Shown piece by piece: positions 44,714 to 53,902 of a stretch of 64,000 nt of DNA. The notes under the pieces were generated by a model. The model was not told the DNA's origin. It did no database searches and worked only from the letters and a program-made list of their open reading frames with translations. Each line of letters starts with the position of its first letter. Position 1 is the stretch's first letter. Both the position numbers and the translations under genes were made by a program. Source of the DNA: Scedosporium boydii (Eukaryota > Ascomycota > Sordariomycetes > Microascales > Microascaceae); NCBI GenBank assembly GCA_002221725.1, contig NJFT01000141.1:1-64000 (forward strand), written 5' to 3'.

Positions 44714-45814
44714 ATGGGTCTAGAGCACCAAAATCATGGTAGAACATCAACTCCAAACAGTCTCCCGGTTTCTGGTAGTTCGTACTATCCGTTCCCAGCA
44801 ACCCATGTCCTACCTGAAAGTCCTCGCTTCCGATAACTAACAGCTGTAGTGTCATCAGAATCAGATACCCAAGCGGTCTTGAAGCCGAACTTTCCTTCTC
44901 GGCAGAGCCTCTACGGACCGGTATCTCAACGTCGACTAGATTTCGAAAATGCTCGTCCTCAATGGCTCCGAGAGTGCGCTGCCGAAGCAACAGGGGTCTT
45001 CTTTTATGTCTTCCTGGGTCTCGCGTCGGTTGCCAGCCAGATGATCGAGTCCAATGACAAAGCCGGGACGGCCTCAGTCAGTCAGTTTCAGGTTGGGTGG
45101 GCGTTCGGAATTGGAATCGTCTTTGCGATTCTTACGTGCGCCCCTGTATCGGGCGGACATTTCAATCCGGCACTGACGCTAGCAATGGCGATATGGAGAG
45201 GTTTTCCGTGGAAGAAAGTACCATACTATATATTCAGCCAAATATTCGGGGCAATCCTAGGGGCCCTGGTCATCGTGGGAGTTATGTGGCCGCAGATTCA
45301 GGCTCTGAATGCAAGTTTCGTGGCGGCAGGGAAACCACTTGTGGCTGGCGGAGCACCCGCATCCATATTTTGCGCCTTCCCTGCAGTCACCCATCCAAGC
45401 ATCGGCCTTATATTTTTGATCGAATTCATGGCGGACATCTTTATCGGAATAATAATTTGGGCGGCTATGGATCCGTTGAATCCGTTCGTCACACCGGTAT
45501 GCATTCCGTTCTTGCTCGGCATGGCCTACACGGATATGATCTGGGGGTTCGGCAGCATTGCCTTGAGCACCAACCTTGCTCGAGATTTGGGTGCCCGTGT
45601 TGTGGCTGCCATATTTTACGGCCCTGAAGTCTTCACTTATCGGGGATACCCTCCTATTGCAATATTTGTCAACGTACCGGCCACCTTGCTCGCTACCACA
45701 TACTACGAACTGCTTATGCGTGACAGCGGGACCTTGGTTAGCCAGGGGCACGCGGTTCATAGAGATGCCAGCCCTTCCTTGCCATTGCACCTCGAGCGGC
45801 TTCAGCAAACATAA
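44714..45814 (+). CDS. Aquaporin / aquaglyceroporin (MIP family)
   Basis: The long exon (from 44850) has no usable early ATG. A short first exon 44714-44738 (MGLEHQNH), a GTAGAA donor and the acceptor CTGTAG at 44849 give a 329-residue protein in phase; this first exon is inferred. Membrane helices and half-helices are clear: CAAEATGVFFYVFLGLASVA, GWAFGIGIVFAILT, then the first pore motif GGHFNPALTLAMAI (canonical NPA). The second half has FLIEFMADIFIGIIIWAAMDP and the second motif as STNLARDLGAR, i.e. N-L-A-R-D in place of NPARD. That replacement is seen in some fungal aquaglyceroporin-like proteins. It sits in a membrane and passes water, glycerol or small solutes; selectivity cannot be read from this. 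The gene looks intact. Confidence 0.87.
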
Positions 45815-46352
45815 CAGAGCAGACCTGAGAGACGGGGTTCTTAAAGCTAGTCTATCTGATCTGGCAAACCCGGGTCAAGATAACCCCAGCAGGCAATTCC
45901 ACCAAGGGCCTTATGACTTAAATACGATGGAAATACGAGCTTGATTCCTAGTGCCCTGAAAGTACTGTAAAACTTGTAGACGTCTCTAGTGGTGAACAAT
46001 TAAAGATAATTTTTAACGAGTGTAAATCATCAAGAGACGGCGCTGGAAACTGGGTGACACTTCCAGTCTCATAGCCAGTAACTTTGACAAAGACCCCCCG
46101 TGGGACTCGGAGGAGCTTCCGGTTTGCACCTTACGTTTTCACTCACTGGTATGATGGCGCCATTCTAAAGCGACCAAAGGGGAGTCTTGTTGGTAAAGTA
46201 TCTACCTACTCTAGGCCAGCTTGGAGAAATATTATGTCGCTTTTGCTTGCACACATGACACACCCAACCAAAATAGCGACAAACATTCAGGTCCCAGTTC
46301 ACATACAGTAGCTATCTCCAACGGGAATCGACCTATGAATCAAAGCAAATGG
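45815..46352. other. Intergenic
   Basis: 538 bp between convergent genes. I see nothing beyond the expected 3' regions. Confidence 0.55.
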
Positions 46353-48437
46353 TCAAGTTCGGTGGGCTGTGTTGAACAGCCTGTGTCCAGTATCCGTACC
46401 TCCTCGCCCGATGTACTTATTTTTGGACAATCGCAACGCGACGATTGTAAGGTTTACATCGTTTTCCAGCTCCCGGTAAAATTGGCTTCCAGGAGAGACA
46501 CACTCATCCTGAACCACACCGGCGACGACTACGATTTTGATCGTGGGATGAAGCCCCCGAATTGCCCGGATGAATGCATTAATTGTCATCCCAGTGTTGA
46601 TGACGGAATCAACGAGGAGAATGGTCTTAAATCCCAGGACGTAGCTAGAATCAATGTCGTCGGGTTCCTGCGCATGGAGAAACATTGCTTGAGGGAAAGC
46701 CTCGCTGACACCCAAGGCCATGGGTTCGCCTCCTCGCATTAGAGCCACGATGACCGTCTTCTCTTCATGGAGCAGGCGATGTCCCTCGGTGACGCCGCCT
46801 TGGACGTGAGGAATATCATAGCTCTCCACGCCAATGATTTCGGTCAAGAATTCGGTTGCCAAGTAGCGCCCTACTTGGTGATGGGCCTGGCGAAGGGAAG
46901 GTCCCGAGATGTTCGCGTTTCGCGTGGGTGTCATAAGGAGCTTTGCAGAATTTCGCTCCGTTGCATGATGAATCCAAGATTGAGGGTGACGGCGAAAGAG
47001 CGAATTGACAATAACATCATCCGTGAGATTTACCAAGGGGAGGGTATCGGTGTCTAACCTCGGCGGAGATCCTTTGGGAAGGACAAGCTGCCGCGCTTTG
47101 AGTCCACGATCCTTGATAGCACTTGAAAGAGTCGTGTCCATGGTCTTGCTCCTGAGATGCTCCTCCCCAACGACGACGATCGCTTCATCCGCCTCAAGTA
47201 GCATGGGAATATCCAATGGGCTGTCACCGAACGCCCAAACGCGTATATCGTCGTCGCCGTCACCCTTGAGGCTGTCGACAATGACTGCTTTGATTTGAGG
47301 TGTTACGACAAGAGAACCTGAATCCAAAGTGCGACCTCCGCCAATGACTTGGACTGATCTGGGGATACGCTCTCGCTGGAGAACGCGCTCCCATATTCCA
47401 GACAGCCCACAAGTGACGACAACGACGGCGATATGGGGTGTCGCTTCCACCGCACGTAGGAACTGAACGAATTCGGGGTGCATTGTAACCCCCAACGACG
47501 CCTCATCACACAGAGACTCAAAGCCATCATTTTCAGCTACTTCGTGATAAAGCAGCGCGGCCTGACGAAAAGCAGTGTAGGAATAGCCCATCTTGCTGCC
47601 GAAGAGCTTTTTGAGAATGTCGGGATCTACCTCGGACCAAACCCTATGGGATTTGGCGGCAGCCTGCCAAAACAGGGCACCGGTATCCTGCGGCGCCAGG
47701 GTCCGGTCGGCATCAACGACCAGGATAGTGTCCAACTGAGGCCCGCGGCTTGCTGCCATCCATGCAGCGAAGCGGCCCACCTTCTCGAGGGCACCGTCTA
47801 GGTTGGTTCGCTCGTCGTGGTTCTTGAAGTCGAGTAGCAGTGCAGTAACCTCATCCACAAAATTCCTTGGTGGTCCCGAGACCAGAGAGAATATGATCCC
47901 ATTTTCCCAACATAGAGATCGCAATTCGGCCTTTTCAATCGCCTTCCATTTTTCAAGATGTTCCACAGAGACAATAGGTCGTTTTCTCTTTGTGTCACCT
48001 TCACGACTGTCCCGAATCGCGGAGGCAGGGATATCCAGATAGATGATGTGAGTGTAGACCTCGAGGTCAGCCTTGGTGATCACTCGATTTCCCTCCTCTT
48101 CCCCTTCATCCCAGAACATGTAGTGTCCGGTAACTACCCCGGTGGCACGGACTTCCTGGCATTCGTGTTGGATCCTAGCGACGGCTAGCCCGCGCCAAGT
48201 TGTTTGCATGGCTTCTCCCAGTTTCTTGAAGGCTGGGAGGCCTCCTGGGACAAGGTCGCCGATGATCTCCGAACCTTCGTAAAAGGTGAATGGAAACTTT
48301 TGGGCGGGGGCCGATTTTAACTCGCCCAGGAGGTAACTCTTGCCCGATCCGGGGACGCCATAAATTCCGATGATGACGGGCCGCGAATAAGCTGGTCTCC
48401 AAACCGGTGGTGGCGAAGCAGTCGATGAAGATGCCAT
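46353..48437 (-). CDS. Three-domain protein: P-loop kinase-like, HAD phosphatase-like, phosphoribosyltransferase
   Basis: A single 694-residue exon. The start at 48437 (AAAATGGCATC) was preferred over upstream in-frame ATGs because the next 25 residues lead directly into the Walker A motif. Domain 1 (about 25-230): IIGIYGVPGSGKSYLL (GxxGxGKS) with YLDIP, a nucleotide-kinase-like P-loop. Domain 2 (about 245-455): TILVVDADRTLAP (HAD motif I, DxDxT), VVVTCG (motif II), Lys in PQIKAVIVD (motif III) and WAFGDSPLDIPML (motif IV). Domain 3 (about 490-694): uracil-PRTase-like fold with IVALMRGGEPMA and the PRPP loop ILLVDSVINTGMT. The three together suggest a nucleobase or nucleoside salvage enzyme, but the reaction of this fusion is not known to me. 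Fungal relatives with the same order exist. Intact. Confidence 0.88.
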   Translation of the reverse strand: MASSSTASPPPVWRPAYSRPVIIGIYGVPGSGKSYLLGELKSAPAQKFPFTFYEGSEIIGDLVPGGLPAFKKLGEAMQTTWRGLAVARIQHECQEVRATGVVTGHYMFWDEGEEEGNRVITKADLEVYTHIIYLDIPASAIRDSREGDTKRKRPIVSVEHLEKWKAIEKAELRSLCWENGIIFSLVSGPPRNFVDEVTALLLDFKNHDERTNLDGALEKVGRFAAWMAASRGPQLDTILVVDADRTLAPQDTGALFWQAAAKSHRVWSEVDPDILKKLFGSKMGYSYTAFRQAALLYHEVAENDGFESLCDEASLGVTMHPEFVQFLRAVEATPHIAVVVVTCGLSGIWERVLQRERIPRSVQVIGGGRTLDSGSLVVTPQIKAVIVDSLKGDGDDDIRVWAFGDSPLDIPMLLEADEAIVVVGEEHLRSKTMDTTLSSAIKDRGLKARQLVLPKGSPPRLDTDTLPLVNLTDDVIVNSLFRRHPQSWIHHATERNSAKLLMTPTRNANISGPSLRQAHHQVGRYLATEFLTEIIGVESYDIPHVQGGVTEGHRLLHEEKTVIVALMRGGEPMALGVSEAFPQAMFLHAQEPDDIDSSYVLGFKTILLVDSVINTGMTINAFIRAIRGLHPTIKIVVVAGVVQDECVSPGSQFYRELENDVNLTIVALRLSKNKYIGRGGTDTGHRLFNTAHRT

Positions 48438-48938
48438 TTTTGGATGAAGGCGAATCAATTGAGTAAAGATAGATAAAATAGGCCGAAGATAGAGTTCGAA
48501 AGAACTTTGAGCTCTTGTCCTGGGGTTCCAAGAGGGATGGAGGATGGGACTGCAGGCCCATTTTATAGTTGAAGAGCGGCTCTGATCCTCTGTGGAAAGG
48601 ACTCTCCGTGAGGCATGTTGTCGTCCACCTCGTTCTTCCAATTTTGTTGGACTTCCGTCTAGACTCCGTCAAATCTCTTGGGGACCTCAACTATGTTGGC
48701 CTGCGACATCTTGTCTCACGAAAATCCCATTTCAGCAATCAGAAGGAACTCGGATGCTGACAGGATTGCGTTGGTGGTCCATGCACTTGAAAGGAAAGAG
48801 CAACATTGCAACTCACAAGTGAGACCTGGGTCGTCTTGATTTTTCATCATCCCCTGAATGTCCCGTCCTGATCGATCCAAGAGGAATCCGTCAGCATTGG
48901 CAAGCTACGCCACCCAAAAAAAAAAATCTTAGGACAGG
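48438..48938. other. Divergent promoter region
   Basis: 501 bp between the fusion gene (-) and the next plus-strand gene. An A-run (48916-48926) precedes the latter's start. Confidence 0.5.
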
Positions 48939-49397
48939 ATGAATCGAGTCATCGAAGTCCTCCTGAAGCGATGGTACAACTTCCTAGGGCTTTCCCAGCA
49001 GTCTCGCCGGTGGTACCGCGACCGCATCCGCGAAGAGCTCCAAGAGCGGCGACAAGCCACGACCCGTCTGCGAAAATTGAGCGAGACCTCAGACGTATTC
49101 TTCTCCATAAGCCGCGCTCGTCATGACGGATTTCCCTGCCGCAGCCTGCCGCCATTCGCTGCTACCCGTCACGGTCTCGTTTACGTGTACATGCTTGCCA
49201 AGTTTTCCTCTCGGTGGGGCTTTTATCGGACTGCTGCCTGGTTGTGCGACGCACCTTCCCGCGAGGCGGTGTGCGAGGTGGTGAATCCTGGAAAGGATGA
49301 GAATCTATGGGAAGTTGCGCTTCGGCATGGTATCGACCCCGGTCGATTCGTGCGGGTGGGAGGGTGGTTGAGATGGCTCTGGCCACTCCTTCATTGA
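48939..49397 (+). CDS. Conserved fungal protein of unknown function (152 aa)
   Basis: An intronless ORF rich in Arg and aromatic residues: a basic N-terminal helix (RRWYRDRIREELQERRQAT), SETSDVFFSISRARHDGFP, LPPFAATRHGLVYVYMLAKFSSRWGFYRTAA and a C-terminal R-W motif (RWLWPLL). I recognise this layout from a family of small hypothetical proteins found in Eurotiales, with the blocks ETSDV.FSISRA..DGFP and AYMLAKFT.RW.FYRTA conserved. No enzymatic motif, signal peptide or membrane helix is evident. No function is proposed. The start has a moderate context (CAGGATGAA). Confidence 0.75.
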   Translation: MNRVIEVLLKRWYNFLGLSQQSRRWYRDRIREELQERRQATTRLRKLSETSDVFFSISRARHDGFPCRSLPPFAATRHGLVYVYMLAKFSSRWGFYRTAAWLCDAPSREAVCEVVNPGKDENLWEVALRHGIDPGRFVRVGGWLRWLWPLLH

Positions 49398-50740
49398 ATG
49401 GGAGGATTTTTGGTAGTCGGCAAGGCCAAGTCCGTGGATCCACGACCATAGTTACCACAGATGTCAACTTCGAGTCGAAGAGTAGAACTTACTTTCTCTT
49501 CTTACGGTGCTCTTACCCATCCCTGTGCTTGGCAACCGAATCGATTCGCCTCGCTGCCAGCTGTTTGTTTCTCAAAAAAAAATGCTCCTGATATTTCCGG
49601 AAAGTATATTCGTCTGCTGCAGAGACCTGCATTCTGCACACGAAGGTCTACTAAACGCCACAGGTAAGACGGCTCCCCACGTCCGTTGTCGTCTGCTGTT
49701 CAGGGCAGAGAAACATAGAGCTCCTCGTCATCTCCCAGAAGCTAATGGAAGGAAGAAGGAACGGGAGAGATGGTCGTTGGGTAGATCCTGAGGTCTACTG
49801 CATGAGGCGGGAATAGGTCAAGACACGCCGGGATATCCGCTAGACCCGTCCAGTCTCAATACAAGATTGGAAAAAGCACATGGTTACTGACTGCCTCCGA
49901 GGCAGGGGAAACGATATTTCAGGTCGGTTTTACCTGAGGTAATAGCAGAATTTTTTTTCGCCCATACGTTTGATAACTTCTCCGTGAGGTGCCCCACCCT
50001 TGGTCTCCCCACCGAATTCCCTTCCCTCCTCCGCTGCCACCGGCCGACTCCCCGCCACAGCCTACATGCTGGGTCGTGTCTCTGTAAAGCCCCTTCCCCA
50101 GTATCTGCGGTAAACCTCCTTGAAGAAGGTTGCCCTCACACTCAAGAATCTCCTTTCGTCCATGGTGTCAACTTTACAGCTCTCAAACTCAAATATGTGG
50201 TGGTTCTTTGGCATCAGTGCTCCATGATCCATTCCTCTACCGCTACCATGCCCATCCTTTTTAATTGGCCATTAGATTGCTATTCGTAGAAGCGGTCAAG
50301 TCTACCCAGCCCAACCCTACGAGTGGCGGACATGGGTACTTGCGCACCGCCCATTAGACGTCGCTGATGGCAAGCCGGCAAACAACTCGGCGTATGCGAG
50401 CAGGGATGACTCAAAAGATCTTGAAGTTCCCATCTCGGCCCTCAGCTGGGGCTCTATGCCAGAGATTGGATAAGTCGATATGGCGGATACCCATTTTTCT
50501 CCGTACTTAGTCGCATCTCGTTACATTGCTACGAGAGCGTTTCCCCCTAGTTAGAATTTATTGAATTCTTGTGACATCCTTCATGTCGTTATGGAGCGAC
50601 CTCCCATTCCTCCTGCGAGTGACAGCTGATTTGACATGCATTGATGTAGTCAGTCTCAGTCTCATTAATTATCATGACCTTCCATCTTTATAGCTTGACT
50701 GTCCTCGTGCGACATTCACATCGGCGAAATGCAGTATGTC
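49398..50740. other. Intergenic
   Basis: 1.3 kb before the tRNA gene. Short open frames only; nothing recognised. Confidence 0.5.
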
Positions 50741-50833
50741 GGTTGTATGGTCTAGTGGTTAGGACTCCGGATTTTGACTAGTCATCGACTAACATGGTTT
50801 CCGGCAGCCCCGGTTCGAACCCGGGTACGACCT
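50741..50833 (+). tRNA. tRNA-Gln (anticodon TTG) with a 21-nt intron
   Basis: The acceptor stem GGTTGTA pairs with TACGACC (one G-U). The D arm contains GGTCTAGTGGTTAGGAC. The anticodon stem CCGGA/TCCGG encloses TTTTGA plus one base, giving anticodon TTG at positions 34-36. The intron lies at 50778-50798, directly 3' of position 37 as in eukaryotic tRNAs. The T arm CCCGG-TTCGAAC-CCGGG is perfect. Followed by T-rich DNA suited to RNA polymerase III termination. Confidence 0.93.
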
Positions 50834-51297
50834 CTTGTTATTTTCTTCTTACCTCTCTTTTAGGAGTGCTTTCTTTTTTTTCTCTTTCAAATACTAGCAT
50901 TGTCAATGGGATTTTTTTTTTTTTTCTCCCTCTCTTTTTTGACCCACGGACAACGGGGCCATGGTAAATATAGTAGATAATAGGCACCCCACGACGCTCA
51001 AATAGAACGTCGAACGTAGGGTAGATGCACCGACAGCCCGTCTGTCATTCCACATCCCAGACGTACCCGGTAAGTCTTGAATCGCCTGATCCGTTCTGGA
51101 GATAAATGCGAAAGGGGGCGGGGGCTAGCTGGGGATATTATTTGGAAGAGCTGTTGGACGTTCGAATTTGAGGGGTAATGTTTTCTCGAGCCATTTTTGG
51201 CCAGTCAGATCAACGCGGATGGCATAAAGCGCAGGGGCTGACACAATGAACCTCTTTGACTTTCACTCCACCACAATTCCCTGTCCTCTTTCCCATA
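50834..51297. other. Intergenic
   Basis: T-rich runs at 50873-50885, 50910-50924 and 50933-50940 include Pol III-type terminators. The remainder is the leader of the next gene. Confidence 0.5.
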
Positions 51298-52008
51298 ATG
51301 GCAACAACCTTGCGTTCCATCCTTTGCAAAGGCTGGTGGATTTGGGGTGCCACTACATCTGGGATCAAGTTCAATGAGGATGGCACCGGAGAGGTAACTA
51401 AATCCCCCCTTTGCCCCTGTTTCCTGTGAGATCCCTCCCGGCCATTCCTAAGTCAACCAGTTATACTTAAGTTGGAATATGATGTGGGTATTTATCCCGC
51501 GGTAATCGACTGGAAGCCCCTGTCAGAAAAAGATGCGGCATCCCTTAATCGGGTTATCGAAGTCGACAATATGGGCGAAATCCCACCAGTGGACATTACC
51601 GTAACACTGTCTAAACGTCGATTGCCCGGCCACGAAGAATGGACAAAGTTTCATGACACAACCCTCGCGCCCGAAGCCTTCCATCCTAAGAAGTATAGCA
51701 TTAGACTGGAAAAGGGCACGTTTCCTGTTAAATACAATGGGTATGGGTATTGCCACTGGTACACCTTACGCCTCCACATGGACCCATCGCCATATCCTCC
51801 GTTTGATAAATGGACCCAGAAGCGGCCGGCAGATATCCATAAGTACTGGGAGTGGAAGGATTTCCACGGGGAGCAAATCGAAGGTGATAAATATTATGAT
51901 CCTGAGAAGGGAATTTCGCGTCGAGGGGAAGGAGAACCGGGGAATGCGGAGAAAGCGCGTGAACTCAAGGCCAGATTGGCGGCCAAGGCGCGTCGTGGTG
52001 ATGTCTAG
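51298..52008 (+). CDS. Conserved fungal protein of unknown function (210 aa)
   Basis: Exons 51298-51393 and 51472-52008 (donor GTAACT, acceptor TTAAG; the weak acceptor is chosen because it keeps the frame into LEYDVGIYPAV). The first exon reads WWIWGATTSGIKFNEDGTGE, a G-x-W...F-x-x-D-G-T-G pattern like small lipocalin-like/beta-barrel fungal proteins. The second exon contains EWTKFHDTTLAPEAFHPKKYSIRLEKGTF, shown here only as its start and end blocks (EWTKFHDT and YSIRLEKG). It ends in a charged Glu/Lys/Arg helix (EKARELKARLAAKARR). No signal peptide. I do not recognise a named family and propose no function. It is likely a real gene because codon use and the intron fit. Confidence 0.6.
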
Positions 52009-52929
52009 AATGTCTCAAGGAAAGCTGCCACTTGTCCCGGGCATGATTTTCAAATATGCAATTAGAGACGTGAAGGGCGAGATCTTACCACTCCCTACCT
52101 CGAAGATTTATTTCAACGCTTTGTACATGTACTGGCCAAGCTTTGACACAATGTCCTCGAGCGCCCTCTGTGTAGTCCTGTAGTCCGCCAACGCTTCCAT
52201 ATATATATAGTCAGTTCCGCCATCTTCATGCGTACAAGGTGATCATTGCCGCCTAGTTGGAACACATTGTCGGTAAGGAAAACGGTGCGAAAGAGGGAAC
52301 GGACACAAGATACCTGCAGTACCCATCATGGAGGGCAAACTCAAACTAGAGGAGACGCAATCAGCTTTCAATCTAATTTAGATATCCGCAAACCAGGTGA
52401 AGCCCAAATCGGTTTTCACATCGAACTCAACAGGGGTTGTCACAGTAGACAAAAGGTGGGTTGGCGACCGTCTCGTGGCGTACACACCTCGCTGCGGATG
52501 AGATGTCTTTCTCTCTCGTGAACACTATGACAAGTTAGTAACATACTTTGCCACATTCAGATCTCAATTTGACATGAGTTTCGACCTGACACCCGCGAGA
52601 GAATCAAAAATCTTAATCAAGTAGCCTTCGCGTTCATGATGGTTAAAGTGCCCTCACATTGGCATCATTCTTTACACACCAGGACCATCCAATCTCGCCG
52701 CACTCCAACTGGCGTGAGGGCATTGAGGATGCCTACAACGAGAAGTGGGGTTACGACCGGCGCGATCTATGTCTTGTCGACTATGAAGATCTCATACTGT
52801 TGAACATGATCGAGGCCAATGCATAAACTGTGGCTTGCAACCCGGATGGCTTGACATCGGCAACCGGAGAGTCACATGGGATGGTCCCACTCTTAGAATT
52901 CGAAGTTGCAACTTGAACTGTCCTACCAA
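52009..52929. other. Intergenic with unidentified coding-like remnants
   Basis: Plus-strand stretches read like protein but are broken by stops and frame changes: HYDKLVTYFATFRSQFDMSF near 52530 and NWREGIEDAYNEKWGYDRRD near 52710, the latter ending at a TAA after MIEANA at about 52826. I cannot name the family. They could belong to the same degraded gene as the next feature or to another one. Confidence 0.35.
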
Positions 52930-53902
52930 GTAAATACCGCTGGCCAGGGGATTCGCGGTATCGCGTTTAGCGCGGATAATCTCCAATTCTTGGATGTTCG
53001 TGGGACCCAGTGCAAGTGTGGGACCCGGCCAAAATGACTCCGCAGCAGAGACCACAGAATGCGACCCCATCATCAAAGGTATCGAAAACGAAGAGGTGGA
53101 AGTCGCAAGTATGAGTCTGCAAGATTCTGGTTAATTCTTCCTCTCTGTCTCTCTCCAGGAGACTGTTTCTGGCGAACTGCAAAAAGTGCTCTATCGCCAT
53201 GCCTGTTACTTCGATTGTCTGTGGGTCGCAGAAGAATTTCATTGCGATCAACGACATCGGTTGCCGGATTATCGTCGTCTGCTCTTTGCTTTGTGACCAA
53301 GACAGTGGCTGGAGGGTTGCAAGGAAGCTGATGGGCCGACGAGCAGACACCCTCGTCTATCAGCTACCGTTAGATCCATAGAACGAGTTTATGCTCGTCT
53401 CGGCAGAGAAATTCAATCCTGTTTGGCATATGAACACACAAAATAGATTACGAGTACACGGACCTGGAAACATCCGCCGTCATCTTCTTGGCTCAAGAAC
53501 ACCTTCACTTTTGCGCACGGCAGGTTACTAGTCGTAGAGCTCTCCCAGTTATACGGTCAGAAGTCTACAAGAGAGGCAATTGTCTTCAACTTAATTTCAG
53601 TTGACTCTAAAGACCATTACCTTGCCCCAGCTACTGGGCTTAATGCCATTGGGAACATGATCAGACATGATAGTGGCGGCTGTGGCACGAAGCTGCTATT
53701 TGTTGATGTGAGTTGGGGGGTTTGCTCGGTCGACGCTAGCCGGGATAATTTAAGTCACTACGTGCGCCGCTTCCTTATCTGGTGGGGCTGGAAGAACCGG
53801 AAACGAAGGTTGCAAATGGCCGTTACTCGAAATGGCGATATATTGTTCATCCGGACAAACGTGATTGCCATTATCAGTCGGGGATTGGCGGTTGAGGAGT
53901 GA
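52930..53902 (+). pseudogene. NACHT-WD40 (NLR-like) protein, degraded C-terminal propeller
   Basis: Recognisable blocks of the fungal NACHT-WD40 propeller appear in three frames: GIAFSADNLQFLDVRGTQC followed one base out of frame by VWDPA. Next are GWRVARKLMGRRADT..YQLPLDP and, after TAG, NEFMLVSAEKFNPVW, the ..A.kL..R....I.qLl.dP.ne.LLvS....vW repeat. Finally come LLFVDVSWGVCSVD, HYVRRFLIWWGW and LQMAVTRNGDILFIRTNVIAII up to the stop at 53900-53902. In intact genes these follow an N-terminal effector and NACHT ATPase domain; neither is visible here. Fungal NACHT-WD40 proteins act in non-self recognition and programmed cell death. Frame changes and stops mean this copy is not functional. Confidence 0.72.
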
